Below are positions 14,128-24,407 of a DNA stretch of 28,174 bases, in pieces. Both the position numbers and the translations under genes were made by a program. Source of the stretch: G963674685 sp964591275 (GTDB taxonomy: Bacteria; Lernaellota; Lernaellaia; JACKCT01). The stretch spans positions 1 to 28,174 of the forward strand of contig CAZQAE010000066.1 of assembly GCA_964591275.1 (NCBI GenBank), written 5' to 3'. Positions within the stretch are counted from its first letter, which is position 1. Each line of letters begins with the position of its first letter. The notes under the pieces are model-generated. The model did not search any database and was not told the DNA's origin. It saw only the letters and a program-made list of their open reading frames with translations.

Positions 14128-14688
14128 TTATTGCGAACCGTTATCCGGCGCTTGCGTCTTTGTTACGGCTGGTCCCGCAACGGATTGCCGGGTGCGAACG
14201 CTAAGGCGATTGATTAATAATGCCAGCCGGGTCCACACCTTTCCAATAAACGATACGCTCAGCTTCACCTCTATCAATTGCAGGATCACGTTGTCGGGAT
14301 CGCGAATAAAGGCCACCCGCTCGCCTGTCGGCAATCGCGACGGCTCTCGGATAAATTCTACGCCCCCCATCGCAAGCTTTTTGCCGATGGCTTTAAGATC
14401 CTGGACCTTCAGGGAAATGTGTTGCAATCCGATGGATTCAAAATCGGGGAGGGGCGCGGATCGCGCGGCGCCGCCGAAGTGATAAAGCTCAACGCGATCG
14501 CGCCGACCGGCGTAAAGATGCGCGCAGCGAACCTTCATTCCGGCCAGACCGAAAAGTTTATAAGCGACCTCGTCGCTGATCCAGACAGTTCCCAGGTGTT
14601 CAATGCCCGGCAATCCCGTATAGAAATCCAGGCTTTTTTCAAGATCGGAAACGGTTATGGCGACGTGGTGCGTGCCTGTAATCGACAT
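14128..14688 (-). CDS. VOC (glyoxalase/dioxygenase fold) protein
   Basis: A 186-residue protein with two beta-alpha-beta-beta-beta modules of the vicinal oxygen chelate family. Candidate metal ligands sit at the expected places: His8 (THHVAITV), Glu67 (RVELYHF), His90 (LQHISLKV) and Glu140 (ILQLIEV), which suits a metal-dependent lyase, isomerase or dioxygenase. The core ends near residue 142; a 45-residue basic, Gln/Thr-rich extension follows that is not part of the fold. The reaction cannot be told from sequence: methylmalonyl-CoA epimerase, glyoxalase I and antibiotic-resistance relatives all look alike. It is encoded downstream of secA on the same strand, 140 bases away. Confidence 0.85.
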   Translation of the reverse strand: MSITGTHHVAITVSDLEKSLDFYTGLPGIEHLGTVWISDEVAYKLFGLAGMKVRCAHLYAGRRDRVELYHFGGAARSAPLPDFESIGLQHISLKVQDLKAIGKKLAMGGVEFIREPSRLPTGERVAFIRDPDNVILQLIEVKLSVSFIGKVWTRLALLINRLSVRTRQSVAGPAVTKTQAPDNGSQ

Positions 14689-14804
14689 TTCGGATTGGCC
14701 TCATAAAGGGGTGCGGGATAACACCAGCGCTCTATTTTAAGCGTAAAATTCAGTTATTGAAAGAGAGAATTGCACAAGATAATCAGTGCGTTTTGAAAAT
14801 TTTT

Positions 14805-14820
14805 TGCCTGCGGGCAGGCA
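14805..14820 (-). terminator. possible secA terminator hairpin
   Basis: TGCCTG-CGGG-CAGGCA forms a perfect six-base-pair stem nine bases after the secA stop. On the minus strand six A come before TTTT, so the U-run is displaced; termination strength is doubtful. Confidence 0.35.
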
Positions 14821-14828
14821 TTGTTCGG

Positions 14829-17537
<2,709 letters not shown>

Positions 17538-17606
17538 AATTTCCTGTCCATATTATTTCAGCGGCGGATTGAACCGCGCACAAAAGATCACCATCAATGC
17601 GACCGC

Positions 17607-17635
17607 AATGTAATCATTAACGTTGAGCTTTTCAA
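17607..17635 (-). promoter_or_regulatory. probable secA promoter
   Basis: On the minus strand TTGAAA (17635-17630), 17 bases, TACATT (17612-17607): five and four of six matches to the sigma-70 consensus. Transcription would start near 17600, about 63 bases before the secA ATG. Confidence 0.5.
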
Positions 17636-17760
17636 TTGTAAAAGAGTCAATCGAAAAATGTGTTTTATTTTGGGAAACGATTGGGTTATAGTTTCGCCTT
17701 ATTGGGCCCACAACGAAATGACATTGAGGATTTTTCTTTCCAAATGGTTTTAGCCTCGCC

Positions 17761-19269
17761 CTATTCCTTTGGCGGCGAATGGTCATTTCCCTTTCGGCGG
17801 CGATAGCGCCGGCGGGGCGCGCGACTCTTTTTTTCTTCCTCGCCGTTATCCCCCCTCGGCTTGCCGGAGGGATTTTTTCTGTCGATCAAGCCTTCGGCCG
17901 CGCGGCGAATGGCGTTGGGAATGGCTTCATCGCGACCGATGCACTCAATGCGATATAGCTTGTATCCGTCATTGAAATATTTTTTTGTGAACAGGGAGCG
18001 CGGAACCTTGCCGCCAAAGCGGGCCGCCTCCTCGACAAGCAGCATCCCGAAAATGGATTGACAAACGTGCTCGGCCCGTCCCTTGGAAAAACCGAAACCC
18101 CGAATCAGGGGTTTGATGAGATCTTTCACCTGCTCGTGGATGAACCCGGCGCGGCCTTTGCCGGTCGGCGCGCGGTCCATAATATGCGCGTGCCTGACGA
18201 AAGGAGCAAAGAAGACCGTCATGAGCATGGTGTCTGAAATGCTGCCGCCGCCGTTGTTGATCGAATCGATGCCCTTGAGATTGGTGGCAAGGAAGTGCGC
18301 GAATACGTGTGCGCCGGGGCCGCGCAGCACATTTTCATACTCGGGGAACAGATAATAAAGCAGCCCCGTTTCAATCATCAGCTTGATGCATTTGCGCGCC
18401 CAGCCGCCGCGAAGGTCGCGCAGGAACTCTTCCCGAACCCTGGCTTCAGGGCACTTTGACAACTTCGGCAGATGCTCTGAAATGGCCGAATAAGTCTCGC
18501 TTTCGATGGGAAAATCGGTCCTGGCGCTATGGCGCAATACACGCATGATTCGGACAGGGTCTTCGGTGAAACTGCGGTGGGGGCATCCAACGGAGCGGAC
18601 AAGCCCCTTTCTCAGATCTTCTATGCCGCCCACGTAATCAATGATGGAAAAATTGGCGATATTATAAAACAGGGCGTTGATCGTGATGTCCCGGCGCAGG
18701 GCGTCCTGCGTTTCGGTTCCGAAGTCATTTTCCGTGGGTGGGCGCTCCTTCTTTTTTCTGCTCTTCCCATTGTCGCCGCTTTCCTCGTCGCCGTTATCGC
18801 AATGGGAGCCATTGCTTTTGTCGCCGTTTTCAGGATCAAAGCCGTTTTGTACGTCGCCGCTTTCCTCGTCGCCGTTTTCAGGATCGAAACCGTTGCCATT
18901 GTCGCCGTTATCACCGTCTTTATCATCCATGTTGGTGGATTTGCGAAAAGTGGAGACTTCAATGATATTTCCGCCGTGAAAATAGATGTGCGCGAGACGG
19001 AAGCGCCGCCCGATCACGCGGCAGTTGCGGAAAAGCGCGCGAATCTCGCTGGGGCTGGCGTCGGTGGCCACGTCGAAGTCCTTGGGCTCCTTGCCAAGCA
19101 GCATATCCCGTACGCTACCTCCGACGAGGTAGCCCTTGTACCCGTGATTCGACAACCGGTACAAGACTTTCAGGGCGTCCGGATCAATCAGTCGGCGGGA
19201 AATCGGGTGGTCTCTACGCTCGATAACAACCGGCTGGAGGCAATTTACTGGCGGCGGCTCGTTGATCAA
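17761..19269 (-). CDS. pcnB: poly(A) polymerase I with acidic repeat insertion
   Basis: A 502-residue class II nucleotidyltransferase that adds A tails to RNA 3' ends and so promotes decay. It has the GG motif VGGSVRDMLLG (49-59), the catalytic pair DFD (Asp64, Asp66) and VIGRRFRLAHI (85-95), the signature separating bacterial PAP I from CCA-adding enzymes; the second half of the palm resumes at DALRRDITINAL (189-200), followed by the RNA-binding helices and a very basic C-terminal tail (KPRGDN... RRRYRRRKG) typical of PcnB. Residues 111-178 are an Asp/Glu/Asn/Gly-rich repeat inserted in the palm, replacing a short loop. Start: ATG at 19269. It is downstream of trx with a 203-base gap holding a long hairpin. 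Confidence 0.93.
   Translation of the reverse strand: MINEPPPVNCLQPVVIERRDHPISRRLIDPDALKVLYRLSNHGYKGYLVGGSVRDMLLGKEPKDFDVATDASPSEIRALFRNCRVIGRRFRLAHIYFHGGNIIEVSTFRKSTNMDDKDGDNGDNGNGFDPENGDEESGDVQNGFDPENGDKSNGSHCDNGDEESGDNGKSRKKKERPPTENDFGTETQDALRRDITINALFYNIANFSIIDYVGGIEDLRKGLVRSVGCPHRSFTEDPVRIMRVLRHSARTDFPIESETYSAISEHLPKLSKCPEARVREEFLRDLRGGWARKCIKLMIETGLLYYLFPEYENVLRGPGAHVFAHFLATNLKGIDSINNGGGSISDTMLMTVFFAPFVRHAHIMDRAPTGKGRAGFIHEQVKDLIKPLIRGFGFSKGRAEHVCQSIFGMLLVEEAARFGGKVPRSLFTKKYFNDGYKLYRIECIGRDEAIPNAIRRAAEGLIDRKNPSGKPRGDNGEEEKKSRAPRRRYRRRKGNDHSPPKE
18736..18939 (-). repeat. acidic in-frame repeat inserted in pcnB
   Basis: Encodes residues 111-178 of PcnB: GDNG units, then NGFDPENGD twice and DNGDEESGD-type units, ending in a Lys/Arg-rich stretch. 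The DNA copies of the FDPENGD block are nearly identical (GTTTTCAGGATC... on the plus strand), indicating recent expansion. Confidence 0.85.
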
Positions 19270-19375
19270 AAGAAAACCTTAAAAATCAATTCACAAAAAC
19301 GCACCGTTTTGATATATCACTTGGCCCCACTTATTTCAATCAGGCTAGAAATTGAAAGGATTGATGCGGGAATTA

Positions 19376-19416
19376 GACGCAGTGTTTTGCTTTTAGAAAA
19401 AGCAAAACACTGCGTC
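19376..19416. repeat. 19-base-pair perfect hairpin between trx and pcnB
   Basis: GACGCAGTGTTTTGCTTTT (19376-19394), a three-base loop AGA, and the exact complement at 19398-19416. It lies 56 bases after the trx stop and 106 bases before the pcnB start. GC-rich at the base and AT-rich at the tip, with no U-run on either side, so it is unlike a standard intrinsic terminator. Confidence 0.85.
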
Positions 19417-19472
19417 ATGGAAAAATGGGATACCGCTCGATTCGCACGCAGTTTCAGGCGCTTTTGCGGCGC

Positions 19473-19796
19473 TTAGATATTATCCGTGATGAATTTTTCA
19501 ATGAGAGGTTTGGGAGCTGCGCCCACATGCTGGCCCACGGCCTTTCCATTTTTGTACATAATCAGCATGGGAATGCCGCGAACGTTGTTGTTGGCCGCCG
19601 TCGTCTGGTTTTCGTCTACGTTCATTTTGCCGACCTTGAGTTTGCCGACATAATCCTTGGCCAGTTCCTCGACGACAGGTCCTATCATCTGGCATGGAGC
19701 ACACCAAGGCGCCCAAAAATCGACGAGCACCGGAATGTCGGATCCCAATACTTCCTGTTCATAATTTGCGTCGGTAAATGCTGGTAAATTACTCAT
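19473..19796 (-). CDS. trxA: thioredoxin
   Basis: A 107-residue thioredoxin, the cytosolic disulfide reductase fed by thioredoxin reductase. The fold is complete: LVDFWAPWCAPC active site (Cys32-region), the cis-Pro loop GIPMLIMYKNGK, and the C-terminal helix. The active site reads WCAPC instead of the usual WCGPC; Ala is found in a minority of thioredoxins and may shift the redox potential. The ATG at 19796 is chosen because GGAG lies seven bases upstream and the protein then has the usual N-terminus and length; the frame is open for 19 codons upstream without support. Confidence 0.95.
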   Translation of the reverse strand: MSNLPAFTDANYEQEVLGSDIPVLVDFWAPWCAPCQMIGPVVEELAKDYVGKLKVGKMNVDENQTTAANNNVRGIPMLIMYKNGKAVGQHVGAAPKPLIEKFITDNI

Positions 19797-20040
19797 TTTA
19801 ATCTCCGTCGATTTGTTTCGCTTTGCAAATCTGGTTATTTCGACAAATGTCACAGGTCAACTTAAGGACAAATTCCATGCAGTCAAGTCCAAAAGTGAAG
19901 AGAATTAAATCCTTCCAATTCAGAATCCGGGTTTCACGGCTTTTGTTTAATGCGCTAGGGTTTTCCCAATAAAACTTGGTTTGAATAATCAGCTTCACAA
20001 GTACCGAAATGTGGGCAGGCTTTATGAAGAAAGGGCATTA

Positions 20041-20423
20041 ATGGAAATTATTGTGCGAATATGCGGTGTTTTCAACCTCTTGCTCGGTGTCATTTATATT
20101 TTGTTCCAAGGGTGCTCAATTGGTCTCAGGAATTTCCGGATTGGAGCGAAATGAACTGGGCGACGATTCAAATTCTCAATCACTGCCTGATGATTTTCTG
20201 GTTCATCTTCGGCTTTCTCTATCTTTTCCATGCGGATGAAATACTGGCAACTTCTATTGGAAGATCAATCCTGATTTGCATGGTCATCTTTTGAATTATC
20301 CGGATCGGATTGTTGCAAACGGTGTATCTCGGCGTGAAATCCAAGTTATCGATGAAAATGATCGCTTTGTTCGCAATCGTTATGACTTTGAACATCATTC
20401 CATTAGTGTGGAGATTGTTATAG
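20041..20423 (+). pseudogene. decayed small multi-TM membrane protein gene
   Basis: A membrane protein of about 127 residues can be followed through three pieces. An ATG at 20041 opens MEIIVRICGVFNLLLGVIYI, a hydrophobic helix; around 20100-20110 the hydrophobic reading moves to another frame (WSQEFPDW, then MIFWFIFGFLYLF); that frame hits TGA at 20292, exactly where Trp would fit, and continues IIRIGLLQTVYLGVKS and ALFAIVMTLNIIPLVW to a TAG at 20421. The whole reads as a four-helix protein with one frameshift and one nonsense codon. I do not recognise the family. Sequencing error could explain one lesion, less easily both. It sits between trx (divergent) and the SRPBCC gene. Confidence 0.6.
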
Positions 20424-20466
20424 CTTGGAATTCAAAGATTCCCCATTCATCGACGAGGAGTCCATA

Positions 20467-21090
20467 ATGCGTCGCACGCCTGAAATCCTGATGATCCTAA
20501 TCGTTCTGTCGCTTCTAGGCGCTTCCGGCGCCTGGGCGCAAAGCCTTGCCGATCTGCTCAAAGACGGACCGATCACGCAGGTGATCTATGACAAAAACGG
20601 AAAATTTCAAAAGGTCGTCGGCATTCACTACATTGAGGGCACGCCCGATCAGGTCTGGGAGGTGCTGACGGACTTTGAGCATTTCATCGATTTCCTGCCA
20701 CAGTTAGTCGAATTCAAAGCCACAAGAAAAAGCGATGTTTACGTTGAAACCTATCATGAAGTCGAAGTGCCGGGCTTCAATTACAAATACACATTACTCA
20801 ACAAGGTCGACAAAGCGAATTATAGAATCACGGTCACGCCCATCAGCGGATCAGCAAAAGGATCATGGTCCTACAAGGTGGTTCCTTCCGGCAAAGGCAG
20901 CCTTTTGTACTATTACTGTTTTACCAGGCTTCCCAAGGTCATCAGTAGTTTTGAAGACGAACAGCAGACCATGACCATCGGCGTGAACGCGGCGGCCAGC
21001 GTAGCCATCGTGCAGGCTTTTAAAAAACGCGTCGAAGCCGGAATCCAGGATGTAAAAAAAGGTGAAGTCAAAATCCGGAAGACGGATTAG
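20467..21090 (+). CDS. secreted SRPBCC/START-like protein
   Basis: A 207-residue exported protein. A Sec signal peptide (1-25, cleavage after AWA) precedes a SRPBCC (Bet v1/START, polyketide cyclase-like) domain with the typical opening GTPDQVWEVLTDFEHFIDFLP and closing long helix (AAASVAIVQAFKKRVEAG). This fold makes a deep hydrophobic pocket for lipids or aromatic ligands; the ligand here is unknown, and the periplasm is the likely place of action. The ATG at 20467 follows GAGGAG at good spacing; the frame extends 14 codons upstream without a signal-peptide match. It is followed after 43 bases by the tautomerase gene, probably on the same transcript. Confidence 0.85.
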   Translation: MRRTPEILMILIVLSLLGASGAWAQSLADLLKDGPITQVIYDKNGKFQKVVGIHYIEGTPDQVWEVLTDFEHFIDFLPQLVEFKATRKSDVYVETYHEVEVPGFNYKYTLLNKVDKANYRITVTPISGSAKGSWSYKVVPSGKGSLLYYYCFTRLPKVISSFEDEQQTMTIGVNAAASVAIVQAFKKRVEAGIQDVKKGEVKIRKTD

Positions 21091-21133
21091 TCATGGTTGC
21101 TTTGCCCTGAAATTCCAACTTTGGAGTCCGTAA

Positions 21134-21508
21134 GTGCCGATTATCAAAATCGAAGTCTGCGGAATGGAAAAGGAGGATCTTCCAGGCGATCTTGCCAAAA
21201 GGGCACAGGAGGCTTTCGTAAACGCTTTCGACGCGGATATCAATTATGTTGACGTGCGCGTGGTCGCAACTCCCTGGGGCGAGTTCGTCGGACATTACGC
21301 CAGGGGTGACGAACCGGCCTGGGTGGAGGTGATTATGGCTTCGCTGCCGCCAATGGAAACGCGAAAGAAAATGGTTCGCCATTTCTCAAGGCGGCTCGCT
21401 GATATTCTGCGCCGCGACATCAGCAAGATTGTTCTTTATTTACATGAAGCGCCCAGGGACCGGATGGCCTTCGGCGGAAAATTTCTGGCGGATATTTTCG
21501 AAAAATGA
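21134..21508 (+). CDS. tautomerase/MIF superfamily protein
   Basis: A 124-residue protein starting with GTG, GGAG seven bases upstream. After removal of Met it begins with Pro (PIIKIEV), the catalytic N-terminal proline of 4-oxalocrotonate tautomerase and MIF-type enzymes; the start codon is therefore firmly placed. Two beta-alpha-beta units are visible, the second from about residue 65 (WVEVIMASLPPMETRKKMV). The length matches the fused, MIF-like trimeric members rather than the 60-residue 4-OT subunit. Candidate basic active-site residues include Arg41-region (VDVRVV). Substrate is unknown. It is convergent with the anti-sigma gene, with only 18 bases between the stops. Confidence 0.75.
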   Translation: MPIIKIEVCGMEKEDLPGDLAKRAQEAFVNAFDADINYVDVRVVATPWGEFVGHYARGDEPAWVEVIMASLPPMETRKKMVRHFSRRLADILRRDISKIVLYLHEAPRDRMAFGGKFLADIFEK

Positions 21509-21526
21509 GAATTTCCAATCCGCTGA

Positions 21527-23035
21527 CTAATACACGACCTCAACTTTCAGCCCCTGCCTTGATTCACTTCCGATGTCCACCACCACCAGGCTATAGGGCT
21601 GCGTGAGGGCCTGCGTGAGTCCTGTTCCCTTCGTCGGCCCTTTCGTTGTGAGGCGAATGCGCAGAATATTTCCGACGCGATCAACGTTCATGATCCTTAG
21701 GGTATAGCCTCCGGTTGTCTGTGTGCCGAGGCTACAAGCGATGGCGATCTGCCGGGAGAAATCCACGTAGGGCAATGGTGGAGGGTTGGCGCGGACCGCC
21801 CAGATTTCAGCCCAGATTTTCGCGAAGCGACTTTGCGATGTGATGAGAATCGTTCTTTTGCGCGTTAAGCCCGAGCGAATGCCATCGTACCGTCCTGCAA
21901 TGCTGAGATTTATCGCTTCGCCGCCGGAATCTTCCTCCGCCCCGGATGAATCGGCCAGGCGCAACGAGGATTCGATTGGCGCAGGACTATTCCCTTCGGT
22001 GCGATTTTCTTTCGATGGTTTCATCTTATTTTCAAGTTCATTGCTCGGTGCGTGAGCGCCTTCCTGATCGGCGATCGTTTCATCCATATATGGCGGCTGG
22101 TCAACAACCACATTATCCATCCCACTGCCCGTGGAAATCGTCGTGGCCATTCCGGCCCGGGTTTTTTTGGAAAACATCCGTGGCCGCGTGGGAAGAGCCT
22201 TTTCGCTCAAAGGCGCGGCGGCGGATTTTGCCATCCGTTTCTTTTCGAGTATTTCCCCATTCTGCTCTCTTCGCTCCAGGTTTTCGCTGGTCGCAGATTT
22301 CACGACGCTGGTTCGATCTTCTCTTGCGGCGGCAGCCATTGGGCTGGCTTCGCCCGAAGCGCCGCTCGCTCGCCCCTCGCTTTTCGAGGCGACCTTGGAA
22401 CCTGCTCCGTTCTTTCCAGGCGCCTGCCCGCCGACGGAAGCGCCGCCGCTGCCCATGACTCCCAATAAACCGTCACTCTCCATGACATGGTCGCCGATTC
22501 TGAGATTTGCGTCAGCTTTCTTCGACGCAACCGGCTTCCTTAATTTATCAGCAAGAAGCGCGCCTTTGGCCACCTTGGTTTCTTTGTCGTCTGCAAGATC
22601 AAGGTCATCTGCTGCCGACGCGGGTTTTTCTTCTTTGGCCTCAACCGTTTTGTTGTTAGCCAAAACGGGAACATCGGGCACCTTTCCCATGAAGTCTTTG
22701 TCCACTCCGGGCATGCGATAAACCAGAACACTGGCCGCAACGGCAATCAACAGGAGGGCATAAGCCGGCGCGGGGACTTGCGTGAACCATCGTTTGAGTT
22801 GCGTCAGCCATGAGGACTTTTGCGTTGTCGCATCAATAACCCGAGCAGCGAGATCGGCGGGAACTTTCGGTTTGGGCAACTGTGCGAGATTCTCTTTCGC
22901 GAATCGGGCCAGTTCAACTTCACGGCGGCAATCTTCGCACCCGAGCAGATGCGCATCGACGCGGGTTGCCTGCTCCGCGGGCAGTGTCCCGTCCACGTAT
23001 TCGGCTAATAATTGTTCAAAATCCGTGCAACTCAT
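21527..23035 (-). CDS. anti-sigma factor with zinc finger and C-terminal PrcB_C domain
   Basis: A 502-residue membrane protein. Residues 1-50 are a zf-HC2 anti-sigma domain with Cys3, His29, Cys33 and Cys36 (HLLGCEDC), which would hold the ECF sigma factor encoded just upstream. One membrane helix (89-106) follows. The periplasmic part has a long low-complexity region (about 110-370, rich in Ala, Lys, Glu, Gly) and ends in a PrcB_C-like beta domain (about 385-502), with RFAKIWAEIW, GTQTTGGYTLRI and a terminal LVVVDIG strand. PrcB_C is known from protease-complex proteins, and its union with an anti-sigma factor suggests a periplasmic sensor or protease-binding module. It follows the sigma gene by 18 bases in one operon. 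Confidence 0.88.
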   Translation of the reverse strand: MSCTDFEQLLAEYVDGTLPAEQATRVDAHLLGCEDCRREVELARFAKENLAQLPKPKVPADLAARVIDATTQKSSWLTQLKRWFTQVPAPAYALLLIAVAASVLVYRMPGVDKDFMGKVPDVPVLANNKTVEAKEEKPASAADDLDLADDKETKVAKGALLADKLRKPVASKKADANLRIGDHVMESDGLLGVMGSGGASVGGQAPGKNGAGSKVASKSEGRASGASGEASPMAAAAREDRTSVVKSATSENLERREQNGEILEKKRMAKSAAAPLSEKALPTRPRMFSKKTRAGMATTISTGSGMDNVVVDQPPYMDETIADQEGAHAPSNELENKMKPSKENRTEGNSPAPIESSLRLADSSGAEEDSGGEAINLSIAGRYDGIRSGLTRKRTILITSQSRFAKIWAEIWAVRANPPPLPYVDFSRQIAIACSLGTQTTGGYTLRIMNVDRVGNILRIRLTTKGPTKGTGLTQALTQPYSLVVVDIGSESRQGLKVEVVY

Positions 23036-23053
23036 TGTCTCACCACTTCGGTC

Positions 23054-23671
23054 TTATATGGATTCGCCCGCCATTTCCCGTTTGATCCTTTTCGCCAACT
23101 CGATCCTTCCTCGGTGAATTCGGCTTTTCACCGTTCCCAGCGCCAGCCCCGTCGCTTCGGAGATCTCGTCGTAATCCAGGTCGTCGATATCGCGCATCAT
23201 CAGAACCATGCGCTGCTCTTGCGGCAATTCGTCAAGATTTCTCCTGACCAGGGCCTTTAAATTTTCTGTACTCAACAGTTCACCGGGGCCGGGATTCGGG
23301 CATTCGTATTGCCGAACCGGTCCGGAATTATCATCCAGCGGATGGCTGCTCAGGGATTCATTTTGAAACCAGCGTCTCCTTTTCAGCGCCTTCAACCGGT
23401 TTTTGCAGTGATTCCCCGCCAGTTGATAAAGCCAGGTGGAGAATTTCGATTCACCGCGAAAACTGTCCAGTTTTTCCCAGACGCGGATGAATATCTCCTG
23501 CGTGATGTCCGCGGCTTCCTCGCTGTTTTTGACGTAGCGATATGCGACGGCGTAGATGCGGCGATTGTAGCGCACCACGATGTTTTCAAAGGCTTCTTTT
23601 TGACCCGTGCGGATTTGCTCAATGACTTCGGCATCGGGGTCTGGGAGCCTCAATGTCAATACGAACTCCAT
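23054..23671 (-). CDS. ECF RNA polymerase sigma factor (RpoE-like)
   Basis: A 205-residue group IV sigma factor. Region 2 (about 28-92) contains the -10 recognition and core-binding sequence YRYVKNSEEAADITQEIFIRVWEKL and the promoter-melting STWLYQLAGNHCKNR; region 4 (about 148-198) has DELPQEQRMVLMMRDIDD and the helix-turn-helix ATGLALGTVKSRIHRGR. There is no sigma region 1 or 3, as expected. ATG at 23671 is used; a GTG lies one codon upstream. No ribosome binding site is visible, and a GGAAC-type promoter would place the transcript start at the start codon. It is controlled by the anti-sigma factor of the same operon, probably in response to envelope stress. Confidence 0.96.
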   Translation of the reverse strand: MEFVLTLRLPDPDAEVIEQIRTGQKEAFENIVVRYNRRIYAVAYRYVKNSEEAADITQEIFIRVWEKLDSFRGESKFSTWLYQLAGNHCKNRLKALKRRRWFQNESLSSHPLDDNSGPVRQYECPNPGPGELLSTENLKALVRRNLDELPQEQRMVLMMRDIDDLDYDEISEATGLALGTVKSRIHRGRIELAKRIKREMAGESI

Positions 23672-23680
23672 CACAAAAGG

Positions 23681-23709
23681 TTTGACACCGCCGTAGCTCG
23701 TCCGGTTCC
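23681..23709 (-). promoter_or_regulatory. candidate ECF autoregulatory promoter
   Basis: On the minus strand GGAACC (23709-23704), an 18-base spacer and TCAAA (23685-23681) resemble RpoE-type promoters (GGAAC and TC-rich -10, here one base longer than usual). The start site would fall at about 23674, on the gene's own start codon, which explains the missing ribosome binding site. Confidence 0.3.
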
Positions 23710-23760
23710 GATTCTACGTTTCCAACTGTGCAAATAATACACAGGTGCGGCAATCGGGAC

Positions 23761-23779
23761 AAACCTTTTGAAAAGGTTT
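23761..23779. promoter_or_regulatory. 19-base palindrome, candidate operator
   Basis: AAACCTTTT-G-AAAAGGTTT is a perfect inverted repeat with nine-base arms. A half copy, AAAAGGTTT, recurs at 23675-23683 directly before the sigma factor start. The palindrome lies just upstream of the -10 of the rightward gene, so one regulator could act on both divergent genes. Confidence 0.4.
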
Positions 23780-23793
23780 CAGGCTTTTTGCAC

Positions 23794-23799
23794 TATAAT
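23794..23799 (+). promoter_or_regulatory. TATAAT -10 box before the small membrane protein
   Basis: A perfect TATAAT with no good -35 at 16-18 bases; the nearest TTGAAA (23768-23773) is 20 bases away and lies inside the palindrome. This may mean an activator- or repressor-controlled promoter for the gene at 23880. Confidence 0.35.
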
Positions 23800-23879
23800 T
23801 GCCATAATTACAGAATTTGTGTAGATATTTTACTGAATGCGGTCATATCTGAATTATTCAAATTGGAAGAGGTAGCGCA

Positions 23880-24386
23880 ATGAACGAGACGATTCTTCGC
23901 CTGTTGGTTGTCACGCAGGAAAAGCTGGCTCAAGCCTCCGGCGGGCACCCGAATATGCCGGCGCCGCCGCCCCTTCCATCCAGCGTTCCCACGCCGCCGC
24001 CCATGCCCTCGCCTACAGGCGCTCCGGGACTGAAGGACATTCCCATTCCCTCCGGGTATGATGTCAAAGAGGAAGCTGTCGGTTTTATAGGGAAACTCAT
24101 TGGATTCTTTAAGTATGACTTTTTCCCGAATCTGTGGATGTACCTGACCCTGGTTTTCATGCTGGTTATCGGAGTTCTGGTCTTCGCCGCCATCAACATT
24201 TTCGTACGATTCATCATTGATCCGATTTTCCACAAAGTTCTTCGCTTCGACGAAAGCTCGAAAATTCCGCCTATCGTCGGCGCCATCGCCAGCATCATTG
24301 TGGCGATTTTTGCTTTCCAATGGCTCTACTCGACTTTTCCGACTGTGCAACCACCGTTGGACTTGATACTCAAGCATTTTCGGTAA
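23880..24386 (+). CDS. small membrane protein with Pro-rich N-terminal region
   Basis: A 168-residue protein. Residues 1-22 are amphipathic, 25-50 are Pro/Ala-rich (MPAPPPLP, TPPPMP), and two hydrophobic helices span roughly 83-108 (MYLTLVFMLVIGVLVFAAI) and 128-150 (PPIVGAIASIIVAIFAF). No family is recognised. The ATG follows GGAAGAGG. It is divergent from the ECF sigma gene, and could be a member of that sigma factor's regulon, which is inference from position only. Its stop is 21 bases from the end of the convergent transglycosylase gene. Confidence 0.7.
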   Translation: MNETILRLLVVTQEKLAQASGGHPNMPAPPPLPSSVPTPPPMPSPTGAPGLKDIPIPSGYDVKEEAVGFIGKLIGFFKYDFFPNLWMYLTLVFMLVIGVLVFAAINIFVRFIIDPIFHKVLRFDESSKIPPIVGAIASIIVAIFAFQWLYSTFPTVQPPLDLILKHFR

Positions 24387-24407
24387 GCCATACCTAAAAG
24401 AATTATT

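Noticed and set aside
17553..17760. SecM-like leader peptide before secA
   Set aside because: The minus-strand frame there overlaps the pcnB end, has no arrest-like sequence or convincing ribosome binding site.
23808..24377. Minus-strand frame opposite the Pro-rich membrane protein
   Set aside because: The plus-strand protein has a good ribosome binding site and two membrane helices; the opposite frame is charged low-complexity sequence.
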